Below are positions 27,896 through 36,914 of a DNA stretch of 64,000 bases, piece after piece. Each line of letters opens with the position of its first letter. Positions within the stretch are counted from its first letter, which is position 1. Made by a program: the position numbers and the translations under genes. The stretch comes from Ramlibacter paludis (GTDB lineage: Bacteria > Pseudomonadota > Gammaproteobacteria > Burkholderiales > Burkholderiaceae_C): NCBI RefSeq assembly GCF_022012305.1, contig NZ_JAKLTM010000005.1, positions 310,001 to 374,000 of the forward strand, read 5' to 3'. The notes beneath the pieces were generated by a model. It had not been told where the DNA came from. It saw only the letters and a program-made list of their open reading frames with translations, and ran no database searches.

Positions 27896-28396
27896 ATGCG
27901 ACTCTCGCGATTCTCGGCGCTGGCGGCGCCGCTGCTGCTGGCAGCCTGCGCCGGTCCCTGGAGCACGATGAACATTCCGCCCGGCACGCCCGGCGGCGAC
28001 GTGCTGGCCCACGCCGGCCGCCCGACGCGCGTGGTGCCGCTGCCCAACGGCGGCCAGCGCATGCAGTATTCGATGCAGCCCCTGGGGCACGAGGCCTTCA
28101 TGGTGGACGTGGATGGCAATGGCCGCGTGGTCGCGTCCTACCAGGCGCTGAACGAAGCGAACTTCCATCGCATCGAGCCGGGCAAGTGGACGCGCGCGGA
28201 CGTCGAGCGCGAGTTCGGGCCGCCGGCCTGGGTCGACGGCGTCGCCAGTTGGAACGGCCCCATCTACACCTACCGCTGGCGCGACCTCGCCCGCAGCGAC
28301 ATGTTCTACTGGGTGTACTTCGATCCGCAGGGCGTGGCGCAGCGCGCCCACCCCGGCATGGAGTTCTTCAACGCGCCGAACGACAGAAGCCGATAG
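27896..28396 (+). CDS. Lipoprotein of unknown function between def and fmt
   Basis: This 166-residue protein has a lipoprotein signal with lipobox LLAAC (mature Cys18) and a strong ribosome site (AAGGAGG) 11 bases after def. The mature part has two similar halves: each has a glycine/proline turn (GGDVLAHAGRPTRVVPL, then ADVEREFGPPAWVDGV) followed by a strand pair with aromatic residues (GGQRMQYSM, then NGPIYTYRW). This is reminiscent of the small BamE/OmlA-like fold, perhaps duplicated, but I cannot confirm it. The fmt start codon follows its stop immediately. Its function is unknown. Confidence 0.8.
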   Translation: MRLSRFSALAAPLLLAACAGPWSTMNIPPGTPGGDVLAHAGRPTRVVPLPNGGQRMQYSMQPLGHEAFMVDVDGNGRVVASYQALNEANFHRIEPGKWTRADVEREFGPPAWVDGVASWNGPIYTYRWRDLARSDMFYWVYFDPQGVAQRAHPGMEFFNAPNDRSR

Positions 28397-29347
28397 ATGC
28401 GGGTGGTTTTCGCCGGAACGCCGGAATTCGCCCGCGTCGCGCTCGAACGGCTGCAGGCCGCGGGCTTCACCATTCCCCTGGTCCTGACCCAGCCGGACCG
28501 CCCGGCGGGGCGCGGCATGAAGCTGCAGCCTTCGCCGGTCAAGCAGTTCGCGCAGGCCCACGGCATCGCGGTGGCGCAGCCGCGCAGCCTGCGCCTGGAC
28601 GGCAAGTACCCGGACGACGCCGCGACCGCGCGCGAGGCGTTGCAGCAAGCGCAGGCCGACGTCATGGTGGTGGCGGCCTATGGCCTGATCCTGCCGCAAT
28701 GGGTGCTCGACACGCCGCGCCTGGGTTGCCTGAACATCCACGCCTCGCTCCTGCCTCGCTGGCGCGGTGCCGCGCCCATCCACCGCGCCATCGAAGCCGG
28801 TGACGCCGAGACCGGCGTGACCATCATGCAGATGGACGCGGGGCTCGACACCGGCGACATGCTGCTGGAAGAACGCATCCCCATCGCGCCGGCCGACACC
28901 ACCGCGAGCCTGCACGACAAGCTGGCGATCCTCGGGGGCCGGATGATCGTCGAGGCACTGGAGCTGGCGGCCTGCGGGGGCTTCCGCCCGCGCAAGCAGC
29001 CGGAGCAGGGCATCACTTACGCGCACAAGATCGAGAAGTCCGAGGCCGCGATCGCCTGGAGCCAGCCGGCCGACGCGATCGCGCGACGCATCCGCGCCTT
29101 CGACCCCTTCCCCGGTGCGAGCGCGCAGGTGGGGGGCGAGACGGTCAAGATCTGGGCGGCGCGCGCGCGGCCGCAAGGTGGCGGCCAGCCGGGAACCATC
29201 GTCGCCGTGCAGCCGGATGCCATCGTCGTCGGCTGCGGCGAGGGCAGCCTCGAAGTCACCGAGCTGCAGCGTCCCGGCGGCAAGCGCCTGGCCGCGGCCG
29301 ATTTCCTGCGCGGTTTCCCGCTGCAACCCGGCCAGCAATTCGCCTGA
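28397..29347 (+). CDS. fmt: Methionyl-tRNA formyltransferase
   Basis: This enzyme formylates Met-tRNA(fMet) with 10-formyl-tetrahydrofolate. The 316-residue protein starts with [16 protein letters not shown] and carries the catalytic segment [18 protein letters not shown] near residues 115-132, then a C-terminal OB-fold tRNA-binding domain ([19 protein letters not shown]). The ATG directly follows the stop codon of the lipoprotein gene. The stop overlaps the azlC start by one base (TGATG), which places formylation genes and an amino-acid exporter on one message. Confidence 0.97.
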   Translation: MRVVFAGTPEFARVALERLQAAGFTIPLVLTQPDRPAGRGMKLQPSPVKQFAQAHGIAVAQPRSLRLDGKYPDDAATAREALQQAQADVMVVAAYGLILPQWVLDTPRLGCLNIHASLLPRWRGAAPIHRAIEAGDAETGVTIMQMDAGLDTGDMLLEERIPIAPADTTASLHDKLAILGGRMIVEALELAACGGFRPRKQPEQGITYAHKIEKSEAAIAWSQPADAIARRIRAFDPFPGASAQVGGETVKIWAARARPQGGGQPGTIVAVQPDAIVVGCGEGSLEVTELQRPGGKRLAAADFLRGFPLQPGQQFA

Positions 29348-30087
29348 TGTTTTTCCTGCGTTCCGTCCACCGGCATCCCGAATTCCGCGAGGGCATGCGC
29401 TCGATGGCCGGCGTGGTGCCCGGCATCGCGGCCTGGGGCCTGATGACGGGCGTGGCGATGGTCAAGTCCGGCATGAGCGTGCCGGAGTCGCTGGCCATGA
29501 CGCTGCTGGTCTACGCCGGCAGCTCGCAGCTGGCCGCCATTCCACTGATCATCGCCGGCGCGCCCGCCTGGGTGATCTGGGCCACCGGCTTCTGCGTCAA
29601 CCTGCGCTTCGTCGTCTTCAGCCTGCACCTGCGCGACTACCTGATGCACATGCCGCGCTGGCGTCGCATGGTCAACGGCTTCCTCACCGCGGACATGAGC
29701 TACGCGATGTTCACGCGCCGCTTCCCCGCGCCGGCCACGGACGCCGAAGGACGAGCGGCGCAGGAGTCCTACCTCGCGGGGAACTACTTCTCCACCTGGA
29801 CCGGCTGGACCGGCGCCAGCCTGCTGGGCGTGGCGCTGGGCAACCTGATCCCGAGCACCTGGGGCCTGGGCTTCGCCGGCGTGCTGTGCCTGGTGGGCAT
29901 CCTCTGTTCGCTGGCCAACACGCCGCTGCGCGTACTGGCCGCGGTGGTGTCGGGTGCCGCCGCGGTCATCGCCTATGCCCTGCCGCTCAAGCTCAACATC
30001 GTGGCGGCGATCGCGGTGGCGGTGCTGGCCTGCTTCTGGCTGGAAGGCCGCCTGCCGGCCAAGGCAGAACGGGAGCAGGCGGCATGA
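29347..30087 (+). CDS. azlC: AzlC-type branched-chain amino-acid exporter, large subunit
   Basis: AzlC and AzlD form an inner-membrane exporter of branched-chain amino acids and analogues (YgaZ/YgaH, BrnFE). The 246-residue protein has several hydrophobic segments and the family signature region (GIAAWGLMTGVAMVKSG; LLVYAGSSQLAAIPLI; VNLRFVVFSLHLRDYL). It begins at an ATG sharing one base with the fmt stop, and its own stop is overlapped by the azlD start (ATGA), so the subunits are translated together. The substrate is inferred from the family. Confidence 0.92.
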   Translation: MFFLRSVHRHPEFREGMRSMAGVVPGIAAWGLMTGVAMVKSGMSVPESLAMTLLVYAGSSQLAAIPLIIAGAPAWVIWATGFCVNLRFVVFSLHLRDYLMHMPRWRRMVNGFLTADMSYAMFTRRFPAPATDAEGRAAQESYLAGNYFSTWTGWTGASLLGVALGNLIPSTWGLGFAGVLCLVGILCSLANTPLRVLAAVVSGAAAVIAYALPLKLNIVAAIAVAVLACFWLEGRLPAKAEREQAA

Positions 30088-30422
30088 GGGGCGAGACCGA
30101 CCTGTGGACCATGCTGGTGATCGTCGGCCTGGCCGGTGTGACGGTGCTGACGCGCTGCTTCTTCTTCATCCTGGACCGGCCGTGGACGCTTCCGGACTGG
30201 ACGCGGCGCGCGCTGCATTACGCGCCGGTGGCCGCGCTGGCCGGCGTGGTGGCGCCCGAGATCGTGATGACCGGCGGCCACTTCGTCACGACCTGGCACG
30301 ATGCACGCCTGTTCGCCGGCCTGGCCGGGGCCGCCGTCTTCTTCTGGCGGCGCAGCGTGCTGCTGACGATGGCGGCCGGAATGGCCGTCTACCTCCCCTT
30401 GCACCTGGGCCTGGGCTGGTAG
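30084..30422 (+). CDS. azlD: AzlD-type branched-chain amino-acid exporter, small subunit
   Basis: This 112-residue membrane protein, with three or four hydrophobic segments, is the small partner of AzlC. The AzlD pattern is visible in MLVIVGLAGVTVLTRCFFF and in RRALHYAPVAALAGVVAPE. Its ATG overlaps the azlC stop. The last gene of the def-to-azlD unit, it ends 44 bases before pgk, which has its own candidate -10 element. Confidence 0.9.
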   Translation: MRGETDLWTMLVIVGLAGVTVLTRCFFFILDRPWTLPDWTRRALHYAPVAALAGVVAPEIVMTGGHFVTTWHDARLFAGLAGAAVFFWRRSVLLTMAAGMAVYLPLHLGLGW

Positions 30423-30427
30423 CTTCC

Positions 30428-30433
30428 TAAAAT
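30428..30433 (+). promoter_or_regulatory. Candidate -10 element for pgk
   Basis: TAAAAT, five of six matches to the -10 consensus, lies six bases after the azlD stop and 34 bases before the pgk ATG. The same hexamer precedes fba and purE in this window. Confidence 0.45.
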
Positions 30434-30466
30434 GGCCGGGTTTTCTCCACCGAACCGATTGCTCCC

Positions 30467-31660
30467 ATGAAAGTCCTGCGCTTCTCCGATCTGTGCGAAC
30501 AAGGCCTGGCCCGCGGCCACCGCGTCTTCATCCGGGCCGACCTCAACGTGCCGCAGGACGATGCGGGCAACATCACCGAGGACACCCGCATCCGTGCCTC
30601 GGTGCCCTGCATCCAGATGGCGCTGGCCGGCGGCGCGGCCGTGATGGTCACCTCGCACCTGGGCCGCCCGACCGAAGGCGCGTTCAAGCCCGAGGACTCG
30701 CTCGCCCCGGTGGCCAAGCGCCTGTCCGAACTGCTGGGCCGCCCGGTGCCGCTGAAGGCGGATTGGGTCGACGGCGTCGACGTCCAGCCCGGCGAAGTGG
30801 TGCTGCTGGAGAACTGCCGCCTGAACAAGGGCGAGAAGAAGAACGATCCGGCGCTGGCGCAGAAGATGGCCGCGCTGTGCGACATCTTCGTGCACGACGC
30901 CTTCGGCACCGCGCATCGCGCCGAAGCCTCCACTTACGGCATCGCGCAGTACGCCAAGACCGCCTGCGCCGGCCCGCTGCTGGCCGCCGAGATCGATGCG
31001 ATCAGCAAGGCGCTGGCCAATCCCAAGCGGCCGCTGGTGGCCATCGTCGCCGGCTCCAAGGTGTCGACCAAGCTCACCATCCTGCAGTCGCTGGCGAAGA
31101 ACGTGGACAACCTGATCGTCGGCGGCGGTATCGCCAACACCTTCCTGCTGGCGGCCGGCCTGCCGATCGGCAAGTCGCTCGCCGAGCACGACCTGGTCGA
31201 CCAGGCCAAGGCGGTGATCGAGGCCATGAAGGCGCGCGGCGCGGACGTGCCGATCCCCACCGACGTGGTCGTGGCCAAGACTTTTGCCGCCGACGCGCAC
31301 GCCACCGTGAAGGCCGCGCAGGACGTCGCGGCCGACGACCTGATCCTCGACATCGGCCCGCAGACCGCGCAGAAGCTCGCGCAGCAGCTGAAGGCCGCCG
31401 GCACCATCGTCTGGAACGGCCCGGTGGGCGTGTTCGAATTCGACGCCTTCGCCCATGGCACCGAGACGATTGCCCGCGCCATTGCCGACTCCGACGCCTT
31501 CAGCATCGCCGGCGGCGGCGACACCCTGGCGGCGATCGCCAAGTACGGCATCGAGGACCAGGTGGGCTACATCTCCACCGGCGGCGGCGCCTTCCTCGAA
31601 GTGCTGGAAGGCAAGACTCTCCCCGCGTTCGAGATCCTCGCCAAGCGCGCCAACGGCTGA
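30467..31660 (+). CDS. pgk: Phosphoglycerate kinase
   Basis: This enzyme transfers phosphate between 1,3-bisphosphoglycerate and ADP in glycolysis and gluconeogenesis. The 397-residue protein has the N-domain substrate motifs ([25 protein letters not shown]) and the C-domain nucleotide motifs ([36 protein letters not shown]). The length is standard. It lies upstream of a three-gene signalling cluster, then pyk and fba on the same strand, so three glycolytic genes cluster within 6 kb. Confidence 0.98.
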   Translation: MKVLRFSDLCEQGLARGHRVFIRADLNVPQDDAGNITEDTRIRASVPCIQMALAGGAAVMVTSHLGRPTEGAFKPEDSLAPVAKRLSELLGRPVPLKADWVDGVDVQPGEVVLLENCRLNKGEKKNDPALAQKMAALCDIFVHDAFGTAHRAEASTYGIAQYAKTACAGPLLAAEIDAISKALANPKRPLVAIVAGSKVSTKLTILQSLAKNVDNLIVGGGIANTFLLAAGLPIGKSLAEHDLVDQAKAVIEAMKARGADVPIPTDVVVAKTFAADAHATVKAAQDVAADDLILDIGPQTAQKLAQQLKAAGTIVWNGPVGVFEFDAFAHGTETIARAIADSDAFSIAGGGDTLAAIAKYGIEDQVGYISTGGGAFLEVLEGKTLPAFEILAKRANG

Positions 31661-31672
31661 AGCCGGCTCCCC

Positions 31673-32872
31673 TTGACGCAAGATCCCGACGCTCGCGACC
31701 TTCCCACCGCCCCGGCGCTGGCGCTGCTGGCCCAACTGCCAGGCCAGGTGGCCGTGGTCGGCGCCGACGGCACGGTGCTGGCGGTCAACACCGGTTGGCG
31801 CGCGTTCGCGGCGGGCAACGGCCTGTCGCCCGGACTGGCCGAGGGCGGCAACTACCTGAAGGTATGCGACGCGGCCGGCGGCGAGGAAGCAGCCTATGCG
31901 CAGCTGGCCGCCGCGGGCATCCGCGGCGTGCTGGCGGGCCGGCAGCACGAGTTCAACCTGGACTATCCCTGCCACGCGCCGCAGCAGCGGCGCTGGTTCC
32001 GCATGCAGGTCGTGCCGGTCGGCTGGGCCGGGGCACAGGCGGCGCTCGTCATGCACACCGACATCACCGGTTTGCGCCAGGCGCGCGACGAAGTGCTGCG
32101 GCTCAACGCCAGCCTGGAGCGCCGGGTGCAGCGGCGCACGCGCCAGCTGGAGCTGGCCAACAAGGAGCTGGAAGCCTTTTCCTATTCGGTGTCGCACGAC
32201 CTGAAGGCGCCGCTGGCGGCCATCGACGGTTTCACGCACGTGCTCGCCGAGCGCCTGCGCGACCGCATGGACGAGCGCGAGTCCGGCTACCTGCAGCGCG
32301 TGCGCGCCGGCGTGGCCGCGATGTTCGGGCTGATCGACGCGATGCTGTCGCTGCACCAGCTGGCGCGCTCGGCGCCGCTGCGCCGCACGAACGTGGACAT
32401 CAGCGCCATGGCGCATGCGCTGGTGGAGGAGCTGCGCGCGGCGGAGCCCGACCGCATCTGCCGCATCATCATCGAGCCGGGCATGGTCATGACCTGCGAC
32501 GCATCGCTGATGGCGGTGGTGCTGCGCAACCTGATCGGCAACGCCTGGAAGTTCTCGTCGCGCAAGGAAGTGATGCAGCTGGAGGTCGGCCTCGAATGGG
32601 GCGCGCCGGCGGGCTTCACCACCTTGCGGGTCTCCGACCGCGGCGCCGGCTTCGACCCGAAGCTCGCCTCCAAGCTGTTCGCGCCCTTCCAGCGCCTGCA
32701 CCATGCGTCCGACTTCCCCGGCACGGGCATCGGGCTGGCAACGGTGCAGCGGATCGTGCAGCGGCACGGAGGTTCCGTGCGGGCCGAAGCCGAGCTTGGC
32801 GAAGGCGCGAGCTTCTTCGTCAGCTTGCCCGAGGTCTACCAGGACACCGTGGATTCCAACCGTGAAGATTGA
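31673..32872 (+). CDS. Soluble PAS-domain sensor histidine kinase
   Basis: This 399-residue kinase has no membrane segment. It has an N-terminal PAS-like domain (VVGADGTVLAVNTGWRAFA; HTDITGLRQARDE), a coiled region, a HisKA domain of the phytochrome-kinase subtype with His175 in YSVSHDLKAPLAAIDGF, and an HATPase domain (LIGNAWKFSS; DRGAGFDPKLASKLFAPFQRL; GTGIGLATV). The start is a TTG, since no ATG or GTG fits the N-terminus. Its 3' end overlaps the next receiver gene by 11 bases, so kinase and regulators are made together. The signal is presumably cytoplasmic. Confidence 0.9.
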   Translation: MTQDPDARDLPTAPALALLAQLPGQVAVVGADGTVLAVNTGWRAFAAGNGLSPGLAEGGNYLKVCDAAGGEEAAYAQLAAAGIRGVLAGRQHEFNLDYPCHAPQQRRWFRMQVVPVGWAGAQAALVMHTDITGLRQARDEVLRLNASLERRVQRRTRQLELANKELEAFSYSVSHDLKAPLAAIDGFTHVLAERLRDRMDERESGYLQRVRAGVAAMFGLIDAMLSLHQLARSAPLRRTNVDISAMAHALVEELRAAEPDRICRIIIEPGMVMTCDASLMAVVLRNLIGNAWKFSSRKEVMQLEVGLEWGAPAGFTTLRVSDRGAGFDPKLASKLFAPFQRLHHASDFPGTGIGLATVQRIVQRHGGSVRAEAELGEGASFFVSLPEVYQDTVDSNRED

Positions 32873-33251
32873 ACGCGTCTTTGCCGTCGACGACGACGAC
32901 AGCTACCGCGAGTTGCTGGAACTCGTGCTGCGTACACAATGCGGCGTGCCCGAAGTCACCACTTTCGACCGCGGCGACGCGGTGGTCGCGGCGCTGTGCG
33001 CGCTGGCGCCGCAGGAGCGGCCCGGCCTGCTGCTGCTCGACTACCACATGCCGGCCGTCGACGGCCTCGGCGTGCTGCACGCGCTGAACGCCGCCGGCGT
33101 GCGCGTGCCGGTGGTGGTGTTGTCGAACGCCGCGGGTGCGCAGGAGCGTGCCGGCTGCCTGGCCGCGGGCGCGCGGGCCTGCCTGGCCAAGCCGTCACGG
33201 ATGGAAGACCTCGTCGCATTGCTGCGCGCACAACTGGAGCACCATGGCTGA
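32862..33251 (+). CDS. Stand-alone receiver-domain response regulator
   Basis: This 129-residue protein consists of one receiver domain: acidic pocket in FAVDDDDSYRE, phospho-acceptor Asp60 in LLLDYHMPAVDG, and conserved Lys in LAKPSRM. There is no output domain, so it may pass phosphate on, act as a phosphate sink or work by protein contact. The GTG start lies inside the kinase gene (11-base overlap) and its stop lies inside the next regulator gene (8-base overlap). Such overlaps suggest fixed stoichiometry of the three products. Confidence 0.88.
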   Translation: MKIERVFAVDDDDSYRELLELVLRTQCGVPEVTTFDRGDAVVAALCALAPQERPGLLLLDYHMPAVDGLGVLHALNAAGVRVPVVVLSNAAGAQERAGCLAAGARACLAKPSRMEDLVALLRAQLEHHG

Positions 33252-33888
33252 AGCCGTCCTGGCCCCCGCGGTCCGCATCGTCCTCGCCGACGACCACGAG
33301 CTCGTGCGCTCCGGCATCTCGGCGCTGCTGTCGCTCGTGCCCGGCGTGGAGGTCGTGGGCGAAGCACGCGACGGCGCGGGCCTCGTCGACCTGCTGGAGC
33401 GGGTGGGCGTGGACATCGTGATGAGCGACATCGGCATGCCGGGCATGGACGGCCTGGAGGCGATCGCGCGCATCCACCAGGCGCATCCGGAGGTCCGCGC
33501 CATCGTGCTCTCGATGGACGATTCGCCCGGTGCCGCGCGCTCCGCCTTCGCCGCCGGCGCCAGCGGCTACATCGTCAAGCAGGCGGCCACGGTAGAACTG
33601 GAAGCGGCGATCCACGCGGTGCTGGAAGGGCGGCGCTACGTCAGCCCCTCGCTCGCGCCGCAACTGCTGCTGCCGCCCACCGACACGCCGCAGGCGCAGC
33701 TGACTTTGCGGCAGGTGGAGATCCTCACCTGCATCGCGCGCGGCATGTCTTCGCGCTCGATCGGCGCGCAGCTGGGGCTCAGCTCCAAGACGGTGGACGC
33801 ACACCGCGCGCGCATCATGGACCGGCTCGGCATCTTCGACATCGCGGGCCTCACGCGCTACGCGGTGCGGCATCGGCTGGTGACTTGA
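33244..33888 (+). CDS. NarL-family response regulator
   Basis: This 214-residue regulator has a receiver domain (IVLADDHELVRSG; Asp62 in VMSDIGMPGMDG; YIVKQA) and a LuxR-type helix-turn-helix (LTLRQVEILTCIARGMSSRS; SSKTVDAHRARIMDRL). It is the only DNA-binding output of the kinase cluster. Starting at ATG 33244, it overlaps the receiver gene by eight bases. It lies 84 bases upstream of pyk. Control of the neighbouring glycolytic genes is possible but unsupported beyond position. Confidence 0.93.
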   Translation: MAEAVLAPAVRIVLADDHELVRSGISALLSLVPGVEVVGEARDGAGLVDLLERVGVDIVMSDIGMPGMDGLEAIARIHQAHPEVRAIVLSMDDSPGAARSAFAAGASGYIVKQAATVELEAAIHAVLEGRRYVSPSLAPQLLLPPTDTPQAQLTLRQVEILTCIARGMSSRSIGAQLGLSSKTVDAHRARIMDRLGIFDIAGLTRYAVRHRLVT

Positions 33889-33909
33889 CGGTGCACACGC
33901 GGGGCATCT

Positions 33910-33927
33910 GGTAACCGGTTGGTAACC
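33910..33927. promoter_or_regulatory. Paired GGTAACC sites upstream of pyk
   Basis: GGTAACC occurs at 33910-33916 and again at 33921-33927, exactly 11 bases apart (about one helical turn), 45-63 bases before the pyk ATG. Each heptamer is itself near-palindromic. The same arrangement recurs upstream of fba, which suggests a shared regulator. A TAAATT hexamer at 33951-33956 could be the pyk -10. Confidence 0.45.
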
Positions 33928-33972
33928 GCTTCCGTGTGAGAATCCGAAACTAAATTACACGGAGACTGTTGA

Positions 33973-35406
33973 ATGGCTCGTCGCGCCACCAAGATCGTTG
34001 CCACCCTCGGCCCGGCGTCGAGCGACCCGGCCGTCCTCGAACGCATGATCCGCGCGGGGGTGAACGTGGTGCGCCTGAACTTCAGCCACGGCACCGCGCA
34101 GGACCACATCGATCGCGCGCGCCAGGTGCGCGAGGTGAGCCAGGCCGCCGGCCGCGAGGTCGCCATCATGGCCGACCTGCAGGGCCCGAAGATCCGCGTC
34201 GGCAAGTTCGCCGAGGGCAAGGCGATGCTGGAGCCCGGCACGAAGTTCGTGCTGGATGCCTCGCGCACCGAGCCGGGCGACATCAACGGCGTCGGCCTCG
34301 ACTACAAGGAGCTGCCGCGCGACGTGAAGCCCGGCGACACGCTGCTGCTGAACGACGGCCTGATCGTGCTGACGGTGGACGCCGTCAAGGGCGAGCAGAT
34401 CCGCACCACCGTCAAGATGGGCGGCTACCTGTCCAACAACAAGGGCATCAACAAGCAGGGCGGCGGCCTCACCGCGCCGGCGCTGACCGCCAAGGACATG
34501 GAAGACATCCGCACGGCGATGGCCTTCCAGGCCGACTACGTCGCGGTGAGCTTCCCGAAGAACGCGACCGACATGGAAATGGCGCGCCAGCTGTGCAACG
34601 TCGCGGCCGCGGAGTTCCGCCACAAGCCGGCGCTGATCGCCAAGATCGAGCGCGCCGAAGCGATCCCGAACCTGGAAGCGATCCTCAAGGCCAGCGACGG
34701 CATCATGGTCGCGCGCGGCGATCTCGCGGTGGAAGTCGGCAATGCGGCCGTGCCGGCGCTGCAGAAACGCATGATCCGCATGGCGCGCGAGCACGACAAG
34801 GTGGTGATCACCGCGACCCAGATGATGGAGTCGATGATCACCGCGCCGGTGCCTACGCGCGCCGAGGTGAGCGACGTCGCCAACGCGGTCCTCGATGGCA
34901 CCGACGCCGTGATGACCAGCGCCGAGACCGCCACCGGCGCCTATCCGGTGGAAGTGGTGCAGCAGATGGCCAACATCTGCGCCGAGGCCGAGATGGCCGA
35001 GGACGTGAAGCTCGACGCCGACTTCACCGGCCAGAATTTCTCGCGCATCGACCAGTCCATCGCCATGGGCGCGCTGTTCACGGCCTACCACCTGGGGTGC
35101 AAGGCGATCGTGGCGCTGACCGACTCCGGGTCGACCGCCCTGTGGATGAGCCGCCACCGCATCCACATCCCGATCTATGCGCTCACGCCCAAGCTGGTGA
35201 CGCAACGCAAGATGGCGCTGTACCGCAACGTGCGGCCGCTGCTGATGGACCAGAGCGCCGACCGCGACAACGCGCTGGCCGAAGCGGAGGCGCACCTGAA
35301 GAAGCGTGGCATCATGTCCTCGGGCGACATCTACGCCATCACCTGCGGCGAACCGATGGGCGCGCCGGGCGGCACCAACATGCTGAAGATCGTCCGGGCG
35401 AGCTGA
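33973..35406 (+). CDS. pyk: Pyruvate kinase
   Basis: This enzyme makes pyruvate and ATP from phosphoenolpyruvate and ADP, the last step of glycolysis. The 477-residue protein has the family's substrate and metal motifs: [15 protein letters not shown] at the start, [18 protein letters not shown], the catalytic Lys segment [26 protein letters not shown] and TATQMMESM. It is a complete type II enzyme with its C-terminal regulatory domain ([18 protein letters not shown]). fba follows after 76 bases. Confidence 0.98.
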   Translation: MARRATKIVATLGPASSDPAVLERMIRAGVNVVRLNFSHGTAQDHIDRARQVREVSQAAGREVAIMADLQGPKIRVGKFAEGKAMLEPGTKFVLDASRTEPGDINGVGLDYKELPRDVKPGDTLLLNDGLIVLTVDAVKGEQIRTTVKMGGYLSNNKGINKQGGGLTAPALTAKDMEDIRTAMAFQADYVAVSFPKNATDMEMARQLCNVAAAEFRHKPALIAKIERAEAIPNLEAILKASDGIMVARGDLAVEVGNAAVPALQKRMIRMAREHDKVVITATQMMESMITAPVPTRAEVSDVANAVLDGTDAVMTSAETATGAYPVEVVQQMANICAEAEMAEDVKLDADFTGQNFSRIDQSIAMGALFTAYHLGCKAIVALTDSGSTALWMSRHRIHIPIYALTPKLVTQRKMALYRNVRPLLMDQSADRDNALAEAEAHLKKRGIMSSGDIYAITCGEPMGAPGGTNMLKIVRAS

Positions 35407-35420
35407 GGCTTCGGCAAGGC

Positions 35421-35447
35421 TAAAATTGGAGTTACCAGGCGGTTACC
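35421..35447 (+). promoter_or_regulatory. Candidate fba promoter element with paired GTTACC sites
   Basis: TAAAAT at 35421-35426 is a likely -10. It is followed by AGTTACC (35430-35436) and GGTTACC (35441-35447), 11 bases apart. Read on the other strand these are GGTAACC and GGTAACT, the same pair as upstream of pyk. If the -10 is right, the pair overlaps the transcription start, which fits a repressor. Confidence 0.45.
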
Positions 35448-35482
35448 AACCGCCATTCCTCGTCGTACCTCCAGGAACTGCC

Positions 35483-36547
35483 ATGCCTCTCGTCTCCATG
35501 CGCGAACTGCTGGACCATGCCGCCACCAACGGTTATGGCATCCCGGCCTTCAACGTCAACAACCTGGAACAGGTCCAGGCCGTCATGGAGGCGGCCAAGG
35601 AAACGGGCGCGCCCGTCATCCTGCAAGCCAGCGCCGGCGCCCGCAAGTACGCGGGGGAAGCCTTCATCAAGCACCTGATCCAGGCCGCCATCGAGCAGTA
35701 CCCGATGATCCCGCTGGTGATGCACCAGGACCACGGCCAGAGCCCGGACGTCTGCAAGGGCGCCATCGACCTGGGCTTCTCCTCGGTGATGATGGACGGC
35801 TCGCTGGAAGCCGACGGCAAGACCATCGCCAGCTACGACTACAACGTGGACGTCACCCGCAAGGTGGTCGACATGGCGCACAAGCTGGGCGTCACCGTCG
35901 AAGGCGAACTCGGCTGCCTGGGCTCGCTCGAGACCATGAAGGGCGACAAGGAAGACGGCCACGGCACCGATTCCACGATGACGCGCGAGCAGCTGCTGAC
36001 CGACCCGGAGCAGGCCGCCGACTTCGTCAAGAAGACCCAGCTGGACGCGCTGGCCATTGCCATCGGCACCAGCCACGGCGCCTACAAGTTCACCCGCAAG
36101 CCCACCGGCGACATCCTGGCGATCGACCGCATCAAGGAAATCCACCGCCGCATTCCCAACACCCACCTGGTGATGCACGGCTCGTCGTCGGTGCCGCAGG
36201 ACCTGCTGGCGCAGATCCGCCAGTACGGCGGCAACATGAAGGAAACCTACGGCGTGCCGGTGGAGGAGATCCAGCACGCCATCAAGTTCGGCGTGCGCAA
36301 GATCAACATCGACACCGACATCCGCCTGGCGATGACCGGTGCGGTGCGCAAGTTCCTGGCCGAGAACCCCGAGAAGTTCGACGCCCGCGAGTGGCTCAAG
36401 CCCGCGCGCGAGGCCGCCAAGCAGATCTGCAAGCAGCGCTACATCGAGTTCGGCTGCGAAGGCCAGGCCGGCAAGATCAAGGGCGAGAACCTGAAGACGG
36501 TCGCCACCAAGTACGAAAAGGGCGAGCTGGCGCAAGTGGTGAATTGA
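35483..36547 (+). CDS. fba: Class II fructose-bisphosphate aldolase
   Basis: This zinc-dependent enzyme reversibly cleaves fructose-1,6-bisphosphate. The 354-residue length and sequence fit the CbbA/Calvin-cycle subtype of class II. Visible motifs are [12 protein letters not shown], the metal-binding HQDHGQ, the [12 protein letters not shown] loop, [20 protein letters not shown] and [19 protein letters not shown]. The start at 35483 is preferred over an upstream in-frame codon because AGGA lies six bases before it and the family begins [10 protein letters not shown] strong terminator follows. No rbc or other Calvin-cycle genes are in the window. Confidence 0.97.
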   Translation: MPLVSMRELLDHAATNGYGIPAFNVNNLEQVQAVMEAAKETGAPVILQASAGARKYAGEAFIKHLIQAAIEQYPMIPLVMHQDHGQSPDVCKGAIDLGFSSVMMDGSLEADGKTIASYDYNVDVTRKVVDMAHKLGVTVEGELGCLGSLETMKGDKEDGHGTDSTMTREQLLTDPEQAADFVKKTQLDALAIAIGTSHGAYKFTRKPTGDILAIDRIKEIHRRIPNTHLVMHGSSSVPQDLLAQIRQYGGNMKETYGVPVEEIQHAIKFGVRKINIDTDIRLAMTGAVRKFLAENPEKFDAREWLKPAREAAKQICKQRYIEFGCEGQAGKIKGENLKTVATKYEKGELAQVVN

Positions 36548-36563
36548 GCCGGCGCCTCGCAGC

Positions 36564-36595
36564 AAAAGGCCGCCTGCGGGCGGCTTTTTCTTTTC
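36564..36595 (+). terminator. Intrinsic terminator after fba
   Basis: GCCGCC-TGCG-GGCGGC forms a stem-loop flanked by an A run on the left and TTTTTCTTTT on the right. It separates fba from vapBC. Confidence 0.85.
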
Positions 36596-36604
36596 TGGCC
36601 GGCG

Positions 36605-36633
36605 CATAATCTGCATACACATTCGAGGTGTAT
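36605..36633 (+). promoter_or_regulatory. vapBC promoter and candidate operator
   Basis: CATAAT at 36605-36610 is a likely -10. Five bases downstream lies a perfect inverted repeat, ATACAC (36615-36620), a 7-base spacer, then GTGTAT (36628-36633). It covers the expected transcription start and the GAGG ribosome site of vapB. That is where a toxin-antitoxin complex would bind to repress its own operon. Confidence 0.6.
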
Positions 36634-36635
36634 CC

Positions 36636-36914
36636 ATGGGAACGCGGACCAACATCGTCCTCGACGATGACCTGATTGCCGAGGCCATGGCCCGGGCGGG
36701 AGTGACGACCAAGAAAGCGGCCGTCGAGGCCGCCCTGCGCGCTTACGTTCGCAAGCCGGACTATTCCGGCCTTTTGGAACTGGCGGGCAGCGGCGTCATA
36801 GCCGACGATTACGACCCCAAGAGCCTGTTCCGGGATGTGCCGCACGTCGCGGAAGAGTCCCCGGTTCAACCCAAACGGCCGGTTGCCAAGAAGCGCTTGC
36901 CCAAACGGTGGTGA
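36636..36914 (+). CDS. vapB: VapB-family antitoxin
   Basis: This 92-residue antitoxin has an N-terminal ribbon-helix-helix-like DNA-binding segment (RTNIVLDDDLIAEAMARAGV; KKAAVEAALRAYV), as in the VapB type that starts MRTNIxLDD. It has a longer, basic C-terminal tail (ending KKRLPKRW) that would wrap the toxin. It has its own promoter-operator, and its stop is overlapped by the toxin start. The pair probably forms an autoregulated type II module in the chromosome. Confidence 0.88.
   Translation: MGTRTNIVLDDDLIAEAMARAGVTTKKAAVEAALRAYVRKPDYSGLLELAGSGVIADDYDPKSLFRDVPHVAEESPVQPKRPVAKKRLPKRW

Noticed and set aside
35483..36547. CbbA-type aldolase as evidence for carbon fixation
   Set aside because: This aldolase subtype is widespread in heterotrophic beta-proteobacteria and no rbcL/rbcS or prk is present here.
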